Below the pieces are notes generated by a model, which was not told where the DNA came from, did not search any database, and worked only from the letters and a program-made list of their open reading frames with translations. From the NCBI GenBank assembly GCA_025464795.1, contig JAODNB010000292.1, positions 1 to 5,825 of the forward strand: a stretch of DNA of 5,825 nt. Reading direction: 5' to 3'. The position numbers and the translations under genes were made by a program. The DNA is from Frankiales bacterium. GTDB lineage: Bacteria; Actinomycetota; Actinomycetes; Mycobacteriales; SCTD01. This document shows, piece by piece, positions 1-5,825 of the stretch (position 1 is its first letter; each line of letters begins with the position of its first letter).

Positions 1-792
1 GTCGCCTCGGACGCGTTGCGGATGGAGGGGCAGGCCGCAGCTGCCTCTCGGGTCGCCGAGGAGGGCTGGGAGCGGATCGCGCGCGTCTGGGGCGAGTACT
101 CCCTCGGCGGCATCTGGCTGGGGGCGCTCTGCATCGCCGCCGAGGCAGATCTCGCTCACGCGGCCCGGGTCCGCCGGGACTCCTCCAGCGAGACCTCAGC
201 GGTCGCCCGCGCCACCGCGTGGGAGCAGGCAGCGCAGGAGACCGCTCGCCGGGGTCGGCCCCGCGGTGGCCGGCTGGGACCGGAGGGCCGGGCGTGGCTG
301 TTGCGATGCACGGCAGAGCTGTCCCGTGCGCGCGGCGCGTCCTCGGTCGACGCGTGGCGCGCCGTCGTGGCTGAGTTCGACTACGGCTACGTGTACGAGG
401 TGGCGCGCGCCCGGTGGCGCCTCGCTGAGGCCCTGGTCGGGGCAGGCGATCGATCCGCTGCGGCGGGTGAGCTCCGCGCTGCCGCCGGAGTGGCCGTGGG
501 TCTGGGTGCGCTCCCTCTGCAGCGGGCGATCGCGGACCTTGCTCGACGAGGGCGCCTCGACCTGGGATCTGCCCTGAGGGTGGCGCGTACGCCCGTTGCG
601 GCCCTCACCCCGCGGGAGCTCGAGGTCCTGCGGCTGGTCGCCGCCGGGCTCACGAACCGGCAGGTGGGCGAGAGGTTGTTCATGAGCGACAAGACCGCCT
701 CGGTGCACGTGTCGCACATCATGGCCAAGCTCGAGGTGTCGGGCCGCACCGAGGCCGCTGCGAAAGCCGCCCAGCTGGGCCTGCTCGACTGA
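1..792 (+). CDS. LuxR-family (LAL/MalT-like) transcriptional regulator, C-terminal part
   Basis: The reading frame is open from base 1 to the TGA at 790-792, giving 263 visible residues. The gene most likely starts left of the window; the TTG at 16 and ATG at 22 are probably internal codons. Residues 1 to about 195 are Ala/Arg/Leu-rich and look like helical, TPR-like repeats (for example a stretch beginning ARARWRLAEALVGAGD). About residues 202-258 form a typical LuxR/GerE helix-turn-helix: LTPRELEVLRLVAAGLTN, then RQVGERLFMSDKTASVHVSHI, then a MAKLEVSGRTEAA dimerisation end. No receiver-domain pattern is visible before the HTH, which favours a large LAL-type ATPase regulator (family knowledge) over a two-component response regulator. 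The ATPase domain would lie outside the window, so this is inference. It is a DNA-binding cytoplasmic protein whose targets and ligand cannot be read here. The HTH assignment is strong; the subfamily is moderate. Confidence 0.88.
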   Translation, partial: VASDALRMEGQAAAASRVAEEGWERIARVWGEYSLGGIWLGALCIAAEADLAHAARVRRDSSSETSAVARATAWEQAAQETARRGRPRGGRLGPEGRAWLLRCTAELSRARGASSVDAWRAVVAEFDYGYVYEVARARWRLAEALVGAGDRSAAAGELRAAAGVAVGLGALPLQRAIADLARRGRLDLGSALRVARTPVAALTPRELEVLRLVAAGLTNRQVGERLFMSDKTASVHVSHIMAKLEVSGRTEAAAKAAQLGLLD

Positions 793-873
793 CGAGCGGC
801 TGCGGGGTAGTCACTTCGGGCGGTTTCTTCCGGTTCAGGTCCGCGGCGGAACCGCGCCCCTCAGGCTCGCCGA

Positions 874-1524
874 ATGACCTCGACACTGCCTCTCGCCGAC
901 ACGCGGGACATGATCGGCCTGCACCAGGTGTTCCGCGACGCGCTCGCGGCCCCCTACCTGTCCGAGACCCGGGACGGCGACACGGCCCGGGTGGAGCTCG
1001 TGGGCAGCTACCTCGACAACGTGCTGCGGTTGCTGCACGCACATCACGAGGGCGAGGACGAGCTGATGACCCCGCGGGTCCTGGCCCGCTGCACTCCTGA
1101 GGAAGCCGCTGTGGTGGGTGAGATCGCCGCGATGCACGAGGGGGTGACCGAGGACCTCGCCGCAGCCGAGTCGGCCCTTGCCGCCTGGCGCCGCTCGGCC
1201 GCGGCAGACGACCGAGAACAAGCGGTGGCACGGCTCGAGCAGCTCCGGTCGACGGTCACGCTGCACCTGGACAGGGAGGAGCGCGAGGTCCTGCCCATCG
1301 CCAGCAAGTACGTGGACGTGGCCGAGTGGGGCGAGCTCCCGGCACACGGCATGCGCACCTTCACGGGAGACAAGCAGTGGCTCATCATCGGGCTCGTGCA
1401 AGAGCAGATGCCTGCGCCTGCGATCGCGGCCATGGAGTCGAACATGCCGCCCCCCGTGCTCGCCATGTGGCGCTCGAGCGGCCGCGCTGCTGCCGCAGAG
1501 TTCCTGGCGAGGCTTCGCGGCTGA
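874..1524 (+). CDS. Hemerythrin (HHE) domain-containing protein
   Basis: A complete 216-residue gene. The sequence shows the ligand pattern of a four-helix hemerythrin-like bundle: H17, then H57-x3-E61 within HAHHEGED, H88 in AMHEG, and H131-x3-E135 in LHLDREE. The family usually binds a non-haem di-iron centre for O2, NO or redox sensing or storage; which applies here cannot be told. Beyond the bundle, residues from about 150 to 216 form a further, mostly helical segment (GDKQWLIIGLVQEQM, then an Ala/Arg-rich end). There is no signal peptide or clear membrane helix, so it is probably cytoplasmic. The start is well bounded: an in-frame TAG lies at 808-810 and no other ATG, GTG or TTG occurs between it and 874. 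The Shine-Dalgarno is weak (AGG at 863-865). It lies 81 bp after the LuxR-type gene on the same strand, so co-transcription is possible but unproven. It converges with glgB. Confidence 0.88.
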   Translation: MTSTLPLADTRDMIGLHQVFRDALAAPYLSETRDGDTARVELVGSYLDNVLRLLHAHHEGEDELMTPRVLARCTPEEAAVVGEIAAMHEGVTEDLAAAESALAAWRRSAAADDREQAVARLEQLRSTVTLHLDREEREVLPIASKYVDVAEWGELPAHGMRTFTGDKQWLIIGLVQEQMPAPAIAAMESNMPPPVLAMWRSSGRAAAAEFLARLRG

Positions 1525-1539
1525 GCTCGGCCAGCAGTA

Positions 1540-1551
1540 CTGACCGGTCAG
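1540..1551. repeat. 12-bp perfect palindrome at the convergent gene junction
   Basis: CTGACCGGTCAG reads the same on both strands. It lies between the hemerythrin stop (1522-1524) and the glgB end and contains the glgB stop codon (1548-1550 on the minus strand). It has no loop and no T-tract on either side, so it does not match a standard intrinsic terminator. It could be part of a weak bidirectional terminator, a binding site, or chance in GC-rich DNA. The palindrome is certain; any function is not. Confidence 0.3.
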
Positions 1552-3710
1552 GTGGCGGGGCCGGGCGAGGTGAGCCAGAGGGTGCCGAGCGGAGGGACCC
1601 GGACGACAGCCGAGGCGGGCTGACCGTGCCAGCTCTCGCTGGTGGCGACGACGGTCCCGCCGTTGCCCACCCCTGAGCCGCTGTAGAGATCGGCGTCGGT
1701 GTTCAGCGCCTCGTGCCACTCACCCGCCCAGGGAAGGCCGATGCGGTAGCCCTCGTGCGGCATGCCCGCGAAGTTGGCGATGCAGGCAAGAGCGGAGCCG
1801 TCCGATCCAAGGCGCAGGAACGAGAACACGTTGCCGGTGGCGTCGTTGGCATCGATCCAGGCGAAGCCCGCCGCGTCGGTGTCCTGGCTCCACAGCGCCG
1901 GCGTGTCCTTGTAGACGGTGTTGAGGTCCTTGACCAGCAGCGCGACGCCGCGGTGGTCAGGGGTGTCGAGCAGCCACCAGTCGAGGGACCGGGCCTCGCT
2001 CCACTCCGACTCCTGCGCGAACTCGCACCCCATGAACAGCAGCTGCTTGCCGGGATGGGCCCACATGAACGCGAGGTAGGCACGGACGTTCGCCAGCTGC
2101 TGCCACCGGTCGCCCGGCATCTTGCGCAGCAGCGACCCCTTGCCGTGCACGACCTCGTCGTGGCTGATCGGGAGCACGTAGTTCTCGGAGTACGCATAGA
2201 CCATCGAGAACGTCATCTGGTGGTGGTGGAAGCCGCGGTAGATCGGCTCGTGCGACACGTAGTCGAGCGAGTCGTGCATCCATCCCATGTTCCACTTGAA
2301 GCCGAACCCGAGCCCGCCCAGGTGCGTCGGTCGGGACACGCCAGGCCAGGAGGTGCTCTCCTCCGCCAAGGTCATCGCCGAAGGGACGCGCCGGTAGACG
2401 ACCGCGTTCATCTCCTGCAGGAACGCGACGGCATCGAGGTTCTCGCGGCCGCCGTACTGGTTGGGCAGCCACTGCCCTTCCTCGCGCGAGTAGTCGAGGT
2501 AGAGCATCGAGGCGACGGCGTCGACGCGCAGACCGTCGATGTGGAACTCCTCCAGCCAGTACACGGCGTTGGCGACGAGGAAGTTGCGGACCTCGTTGCG
2601 ACCGAAGTCGAAGACGTAGGTGCCCCAGTCCATCTGCTCGCCGCGGCGCGGGTCCGCGTGCTCGTAGAGAGGAGTGCCGTCGAAGCGGGCCAGCGCGAAC
2701 TCGTCCTTCGGGAAGTGCGCGGGAACCCAGTCGACGATGACGCCGATGCCCGCCTGGTGGAGCTTGTCGACGAAGTACCGGAACTCGTCGGGCGTCCCGA
2801 AGCGAGAGGTCGGTGCGTAGTAGGACGTGACCTGGTAGCCCCAGGAGCCTCCGAAGGGGTGCTCCGCGACGGGCAGCAGCTCCACGTGCGTGTAGCCCAA
2901 CCAGGACACGTACTCGACGAGCTGCTCCGCGAGCTCGACGTAGGACAGGCCCTGCCGCCAGGAGCCGAGGTGGACCTCGTAGACGCTCATCGGAGCGGCG
3001 TGCTGCTGCGTCTTGGCGCGACGCTCGAGCCATGCGCTGTCCTGCCACTCGTACTCGTCGAGGGCGACGACGGAGGCCGTCAGGGGCGGGACCTCCGCCT
3101 GGCGGGCCATCGGGTCTGCCTTGTCACGCCAGACGGAGTCAGCCCCGAGCACGGCGAACTTGTAGTGGGTGCCGGCGCCGAGGTCGGGGACGAACAGCTC
3201 CCAGACACCGCTGGAGCCCAGCGACCGCATGGGGTGGGACGCGCCGTTCCAGCCGTTGAAGTCGCCGACGACGCGGACCCCGCGGGCGTTGGGCGCCCAC
3301 ACGGCGAAGGACACGCCAGTCGCGGTGGGATAGGTGCGCACGTGCGCTCCCAGCACGTTCCACAGGTGCTCGTGCCGGCCTTCCCCGATGAGGTGCAGGT
3401 CGACGTCGCCGAGGGTGGGCAGGTAGCGGTACGGGTCGTCGGCTGGGTAGGTCGTGCCGTGGTAGGTGACGTCGAGCCGGTAGTCGACGACGGGACCGTC
3501 GACAAGGGCCTCCCAGATGCCGAACGCCTTGTGGGCAAGGGGAACGGCCACTCCTCCCACCTTGGCGACGACGGCTTCGGCACCGGGTCGCAGGGCGCGG
3601 ATGACCGAGCCCTTGCCCGCCGGGTGCATGCCGAGGATCGCGTGGGGGTTGTGGTGCGCACCCCCCGCAAGCAGCTCGAGCTCGGCAGACGTGACGCTGT
3701 CCGTGATCAC
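1548..3710 (-). CDS. glgB: 1,4-alpha-glucan branching enzyme GlgB
   Basis: GlgB (GH13) cleaves alpha-1,4 linkages and re-attaches the chain as an alpha-1,6 branch in cytoplasmic glycogen or alpha-glucan. With the GTG start at 3710 the protein has 720 residues, close to the roughly 730 usual for the family. Order: an N-terminal module beginning about residue 10 (GGAHHNPHAILG), a CBM48 beta-sandwich with VVGDFNGW, the GH13 barrel, and a C-terminal beta domain ending near PPLGTLWLTS. Catalytic motifs are all present: DWVPAHF (D327), GLRVDAVAS (nucleophile D397), AEESTSWPG (acid/base E450) and ISHDEVVHG (D518). Spacing of 53 and 121 residues from the nucleophile agrees with E. coli GlgB. The GTG is preferred because AAGGAG sits six bases before it. 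An in-frame ATG at 3725 (MKETP, 725 residues) overlaps the mak stop by ATGA but lacks a purine-rich site upstream. It is the last visible gene of the treS-mak-glgB operon. The frame is intact. Confidence 0.97.
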   Translation of the reverse strand: MITDSVTSAELELLAGGAHHNPHAILGMHPAGKGSVIRALRPGAEAVVAKVGGVAVPLAHKAFGIWEALVDGPVVDYRLDVTYHGTTYPADDPYRYLPTLGDVDLHLIGEGRHEHLWNVLGAHVRTYPTATGVSFAVWAPNARGVRVVGDFNGWNGASHPMRSLGSSGVWELFVPDLGAGTHYKFAVLGADSVWRDKADPMARQAEVPPLTASVVALDEYEWQDSAWLERRAKTQQHAAPMSVYEVHLGSWRQGLSYVELAEQLVEYVSWLGYTHVELLPVAEHPFGGSWGYQVTSYYAPTSRFGTPDEFRYFVDKLHQAGIGVIVDWVPAHFPKDEFALARFDGTPLYEHADPRRGEQMDWGTYVFDFGRNEVRNFLVANAVYWLEEFHIDGLRVDAVASMLYLDYSREEGQWLPNQYGGRENLDAVAFLQEMNAVVYRRVPSAMTLAEESTSWPGVSRPTHLGGLGFGFKWNMGWMHDSLDYVSHEPIYRGFHHHQMTFSMVYAYSENYVLPISHDEVVHGKGSLLRKMPGDRWQQLANVRAYLAFMWAHPGKQLLFMGCEFAQESEWSEARSLDWWLLDTPDHRGVALLVKDLNTVYKDTPALWSQDTDAAGFAWIDANDATGNVFSFLRLGSDGSALACIANFAGMPHEGYRIGLPWAGEWHEALNTDADLYSGSGVGNGGTVVATSESWHGQPASAVVRVPPLGTLWLTSPGPAT

Positions 3711-3716
3711 TGGGGT

Positions 3717-3722
3717 CTCCTT
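3717..3722 (-). promoter_or_regulatory. Ribosome binding site that decides the glgB start
   Basis: On the minus strand AAGGAG is followed by six bases (ACCCCA) and then GTG at 3710-3708. Its first A is the last base of the mak stop codon, giving TGAAGGAG. This is near-ideal spacing for the GTG. It lies downstream of the competing ATG at 3725, so it cannot serve that codon. Confidence 0.75.
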
Positions 3723-5062
3723 CATGCGCTGACACCGACCAGTCGGGCGATGGATCCGAGCGGCACCTGGAGCCACGTCGGTCTGTTGCGGGCTTCGTAG
3801 ACGACCTCGTACACCGCCTTGTCGAGCTCGAAGGCGCGAAGCAGCTCGGCCTCGTCGCGGGGGTCGGCCCCGACTGCTCGGGCGTACCCGTCGCAGAAGG
3901 CCTCCCGGTTCCGCTCGGCCCACTCCTGCGCGCGGTAGGCGAGGTGGCGCTGGTCCGCGCGTTCGGCGAGCAGGTGCCGGGCGGCGTAGTCGAAGGAGCG
4001 CAGCATCCCGGCGACGTCGCGCAGGGGGCTCATCAGGGCACGTCGCTCGGCCAGGGGTCGCGCGGGCTCGCCCTCGAAGTCGAGCAGGACCCAGCTCTCC
4101 TGGGTGCGCAGCACCTGGCCGAGGTGGTAGTCGCCGTGGATCCGCTGCACGGCCACGGGCTGGGTGCGATGCGCGATGCGGGAGTACGCGTCCCGAAGTC
4201 CCGCTGCGAGGGGCTCGAGCTCGGGCACCGCGGCCAGGGCTGCGTCGAGGCGGTCGTTCATCTGCTGTGCGGACTCCGCCGAGTCCTCGGGTCCGGCGGT
4301 GGCGAAGGGCAGGGCACGCGCCATCAGCAGGTGGACCTCGCCGGTCGTGAACCCGAGTCGCTCGGACTCACCCGCGAAGTCGCCACCGACCTCATCGGCG
4401 TGCAGGTCTGCCTCGGCGAACAGGTCCCGCACGGACGCGGTCGCCATGGCCCAGCCCTCGGAGCTGTTGTGCAGGAACGGCTGCAGCAGGCCGAGCGTGG
4501 TGGTCTCGCCGGCAACGGTGCCGTCGAACCAGGCCATCGGGCGCGCCACGGTCGTGCACCCTGCGTCGCTCAGGGCCTTGGTCACCTCGATGTCGGGGTT
4601 CGCCCCGGGCTGGAGCCGGCGGAACAGCTTGAGGATGAGCTGATCGCCGTAGACGATCGAGGTGTTGCTCTGCTCCGCCGTCATGAGGCGGCCCGGCAGT
4701 GCCGGATCGAGCTCGTCGGCGTTGACGAACGACAGGCCGTCGAACTCATCGCCCGCGGCCAGGTGCTGCAGGAGCAGACCGGTGGCGAAGGGGTCGTGCA
4801 CGGCGTCGTAGAGGACGTAGCCGTCGTCCTCGCCGATCACGGCGTACTCCAGGCGCTGCTCGACGGTCTGCTTGGTGCGTCCCAGCAGCAGCTGGTAGGC
4901 CTCCTCGCCGCCGTCGCCGAAGCTGACCTGGATGATCGCGTGCGTGATCTCCGGGTCGCCCTCACTCAGGACGACGGCGGACGTCTGCGCGACTGAGGTG
5001 ATGTCGCGGCCCTTGGCCCCGAACCAGCGCTGCCGCGGCAGCCAGTCGACGAGCAGGCTCAT
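3722..5062 (-). CDS. mak: Maltokinase (Mak/Pep2)
   Basis: Maltokinase uses ATP to phosphorylate maltose to maltose-1-phosphate, the precursor of the GlgE donor, in the cytoplasm. The 446-residue product matches the family length (about 455 in Mycobacterium tuberculosis). It begins with the characteristic N-terminal cap LPRQRWFGAKGR (residues 8-19). The kinase core is of the aminoglycoside-phosphotransferase type: K145 in LILKLFRR is the likely nucleotide-binding lysine, E159 follows in PDIEVTKAL, HGDYHLGQVL (H309, D311) carries the probable catalytic aspartate, and LLDFEGEP (D328, E330) is the likely metal-binding segment. Residue roles are assigned by family analogy. The ATG at 5062 is chosen because GGAGG lies seven bases upstream and the codon overlaps the treS stop as ATGA. 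An in-frame GTG at 5089 lies well inside treS and is less likely. In some mycobacteria TreS and Mak are fused; here they are separate genes. Confidence 0.95.
   Translation of the reverse strand: MSLLVDWLPRQRWFGAKGRDITSVAQTSAVVLSEGDPEITHAIIQVSFGDGGEEAYQLLLGRTKQTVEQRLEYAVIGEDDGYVLYDAVHDPFATGLLLQHLAAGDEFDGLSFVNADELDPALPGRLMTAEQSNTSIVYGDQLILKLFRRLQPGANPDIEVTKALSDAGCTTVARPMAWFDGTVAGETTTLGLLQPFLHNSSEGWAMATASVRDLFAEADLHADEVGGDFAGESERLGFTTGEVHLLMARALPFATAGPEDSAESAQQMNDRLDAALAAVPELEPLAAGLRDAYSRIAHRTQPVAVQRIHGDYHLGQVLRTQESWVLLDFEGEPARPLAERRALMSPLRDVAGMLRSFDYAARHLLAERADQRHLAYRAQEWAERNREAFCDGYARAVGADPRDEAELLRAFELDKAVYEVVYEARNRPTWLQVPLGSIARLVGVSA
5059..5062 (-). other. ATGA stop/start overlap of treS and mak
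   Basis: On the minus strand the mak ATG (5062-5060) and the treS TGA (5061-5059) share two bases, giving a four-base overlap. Such junctions usually mean translational coupling within one mRNA. Confidence 0.85.
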
Positions 5063-5825
5063 GAGCTGACCTCCAGCAAGGAGAACCACAGGAAGCCGTG
5101 CCCCGGCAGGGACAGCAGGTAGGGCAGCTCGCCGACGCGAGGGAACGGCACGCCGCCGGTGAGCTCAACGGGCGTACGGCCTTCGAAGCGTGAGAGGTCG
5201 AGCTCGATCGGCTGGGGGAAGCGGCTGAGGTTGTTGACGCACATGACGATGTCGTCGCCGAACTGGCGCACGAAGGCGAACACCGACGGGTTGGGGGCGT
5301 CGAGCTCCTCGAACGTCCCCATCCCGAAGACCGGGTGCTGGCGACGCACGCTCAGCATCTTGCGCGTCCAGTTCAGCAGCGAGGTGGAGGACCGCATCTG
5401 GGCGTCCACGTTGATCGCCTGGTAGCCGTACAGCGGGTCGAGGATCACCGGGAGGTAGAGCGCCTGCGGGTCCGCGGTGGAGAAGCCGCCGTTGCGGTCC
5501 GCGCTCCACTGCATCGGGGTGCGCACGCCGTCCCGGTCGCCCAGGTAGATGTTGTCACCCATGCCGATCTCGTCCCCGTAGTAGAGGACCGGCGAACCCG
5601 GGAGGGACAGGAGCAGTCCGGTGAACAGCTCGATCTGGTCCCTGCTGTTCTCCAGCAGCGGGGCGAGCCGCCGCGCGATGCCGATGTTGGACTTCATGCG
5701 CGGGTCCTTGGCGTACTCCGCGTACATGTAGTCGCGCTCCTCGTCGGTGACCATCTCCAGGGTCAGCTCGTCGTGGTTGCGCAGGAAGATGCCCCACTGG
5801 CAGTTGTCCGGGATCGGCGGCGTCT
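5059..5825 (-). CDS. treS: Trehalose synthase TreS (maltose alpha-D-glucosyltransferase), C-terminal part
   Basis: TreS reversibly converts trehalose and maltose by intramolecular glucosyl transfer in the cytoplasm. Only the last 254 residues are visible. The frame is open through the right edge (first full codon 5823-5821), so the ATG at 5754 is internal. The fragment opens with TPPIPDNCQWGIFLRNHDEL, containing GH13 conserved region IV; the D of NHDE (codon 5772-5770) is the expected transition-state-stabilising aspartate. It continues with the TreS-typical YMYAEYAKDPRMKSNIGIA, LPGSPVLYYGDEIGMGDN and DRDGVRTPMQWSADRNGGFS, then a C-terminal beta domain (VMCVNNLSRFPQPIELDLS) ending HGFLWFSLLEVSS. 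The nucleophile and acid/base residues lie outside the window. The family is about 600 residues long, so roughly 350 are missing. It is the upstream partner of mak, sharing an ATGA overlap. The YYGDEIGMG, GVRTPMQW and MKSNIGIA segments favour TreS over other GH13 alpha-glucosidases. Confidence 0.95.
   Translation of the reverse strand, partial: TPPIPDNCQWGIFLRNHDELTLEMVTDEERDYMYAEYAKDPRMKSNIGIARRLAPLLENSRDQIELFTGLLLSLPGSPVLYYGDEIGMGDNIYLGDRDGVRTPMQWSADRNGGFSTADPQALYLPVILDPLYGYQAINVDAQMRSSTSLLNWTRKMLSVRRQHPVFGMGTFEELDAPNPSVFAFVRQFGDDIVMCVNNLSRFPQPIELDLSRFEGRTPVELTGGVPFPRVGELPYLLSLPGHGFLWFSLLEVSS
5070..5074 (-). promoter_or_regulatory. Ribosome binding site of mak
   Basis: GGAGG on the minus strand is followed by TCAGCTC (seven bases) and the ATG at 5062. 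It lies within the last codons of treS and fixes the mak start. Confidence 0.8.

Noticed and set aside
831..854. Inverted repeat CGGTTC...GAACCG with a 12-base loop between the LuxR-type and hemerythrin genes
   Set aside because: The stem is only six base pairs with a long loop and no T-tract, so it is not a convincing terminator. I could not find a clear -35/-10 pair in this 81-bp gap either.
835..1719. 294-codon open frame on the minus strand, across the hemerythrin gene and the glgB end
   Set aside because: Its translation is Arg/His/Gly-rich without a domain and overlaps two well-supported genes, so it is a GC-rich shadow.
1957..3048. 363-codon alternative minus-strand frame inside glgB
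   Set aside because: It is an Arg/Ala-rich out-of-frame reading of glgB; the branching-enzyme frame is continuous, so there is no sign of a frameshift.
1713..3800. 695-codon open frame on the plus strand, opposite glgB
   Set aside because: It is antisense to a clear GH13 enzyme with all catalytic motifs. Its translation is Val/Arg/Gly/Asp-rich with no recognisable domain, as expected for the mirror frame of a GC-rich gene where stop codons are rare.
3944..4996. 350-codon open frame on the plus strand, opposite mak
   Set aside because: It is a shadow of the maltokinase gene with low-complexity composition (Gly/Val/Leu/Gln) and no domain; the minus-strand frame carries the family motifs and a good ribosome binding site.
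5059..5754. treS as a short gene starting at the ATG at 5754
   Set aside because: The frame stays open upstream to the window edge and encodes GH13 region IV (NHDE), so the gene is cut by the window and is not a 231-residue protein.

Overview
The window is very GC-rich (roughly 70% by eye) and densely packed with genes. The coding regions have strong G/C bias at third positions and leave long shadow ORFs on the opposite strand. The gene content and base composition point to an actinobacterium. The sequence alone does not fix the genus.

Layout. Left part, plus strand: the 3' end of a LuxR-type (LAL/MalT-like) transcriptional regulator (1-792, cut by the left edge), then after 81 bp a complete hemerythrin/HHE-domain protein (874-1524). 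Right part, minus strand, converging on the first two genes: a tightly packed operon read from the right edge inward. Its order is treS (trehalose synthase, C-terminal 254 residues only, cut by the right edge), mak/pep2 (maltokinase) and glgB (1,4-alpha-glucan branching enzyme). The two blocks meet tail to tail, with 23 bp between the hemerythrin stop and the glgB stop.

How the genes work together. TreS interconverts trehalose and maltose, Mak phosphorylates maltose to maltose-1-phosphate, and GlgB adds alpha-1,6 branches to the linear alpha-1,4-glucan. These are three of the four enzymes of the GlgE pathway, known in mycobacteria and streptomycetes, which makes alpha-glucan from trehalose. 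The fourth enzyme, the maltosyltransferase GlgE, is not in the window. It may lie upstream of treS, beyond the right edge. treS and mak overlap by four bases (ATGA). glgB probably starts at a GTG just after the mak stop, with its Shine-Dalgarno touching that stop. The three genes are therefore very likely co-transcribed and translationally coupled.

I see no RNA gene, mobile element, CRISPR array or attachment site, and no previously undescribed system. The main points of interest are the glgB start choice and the junction architecture of the operon.
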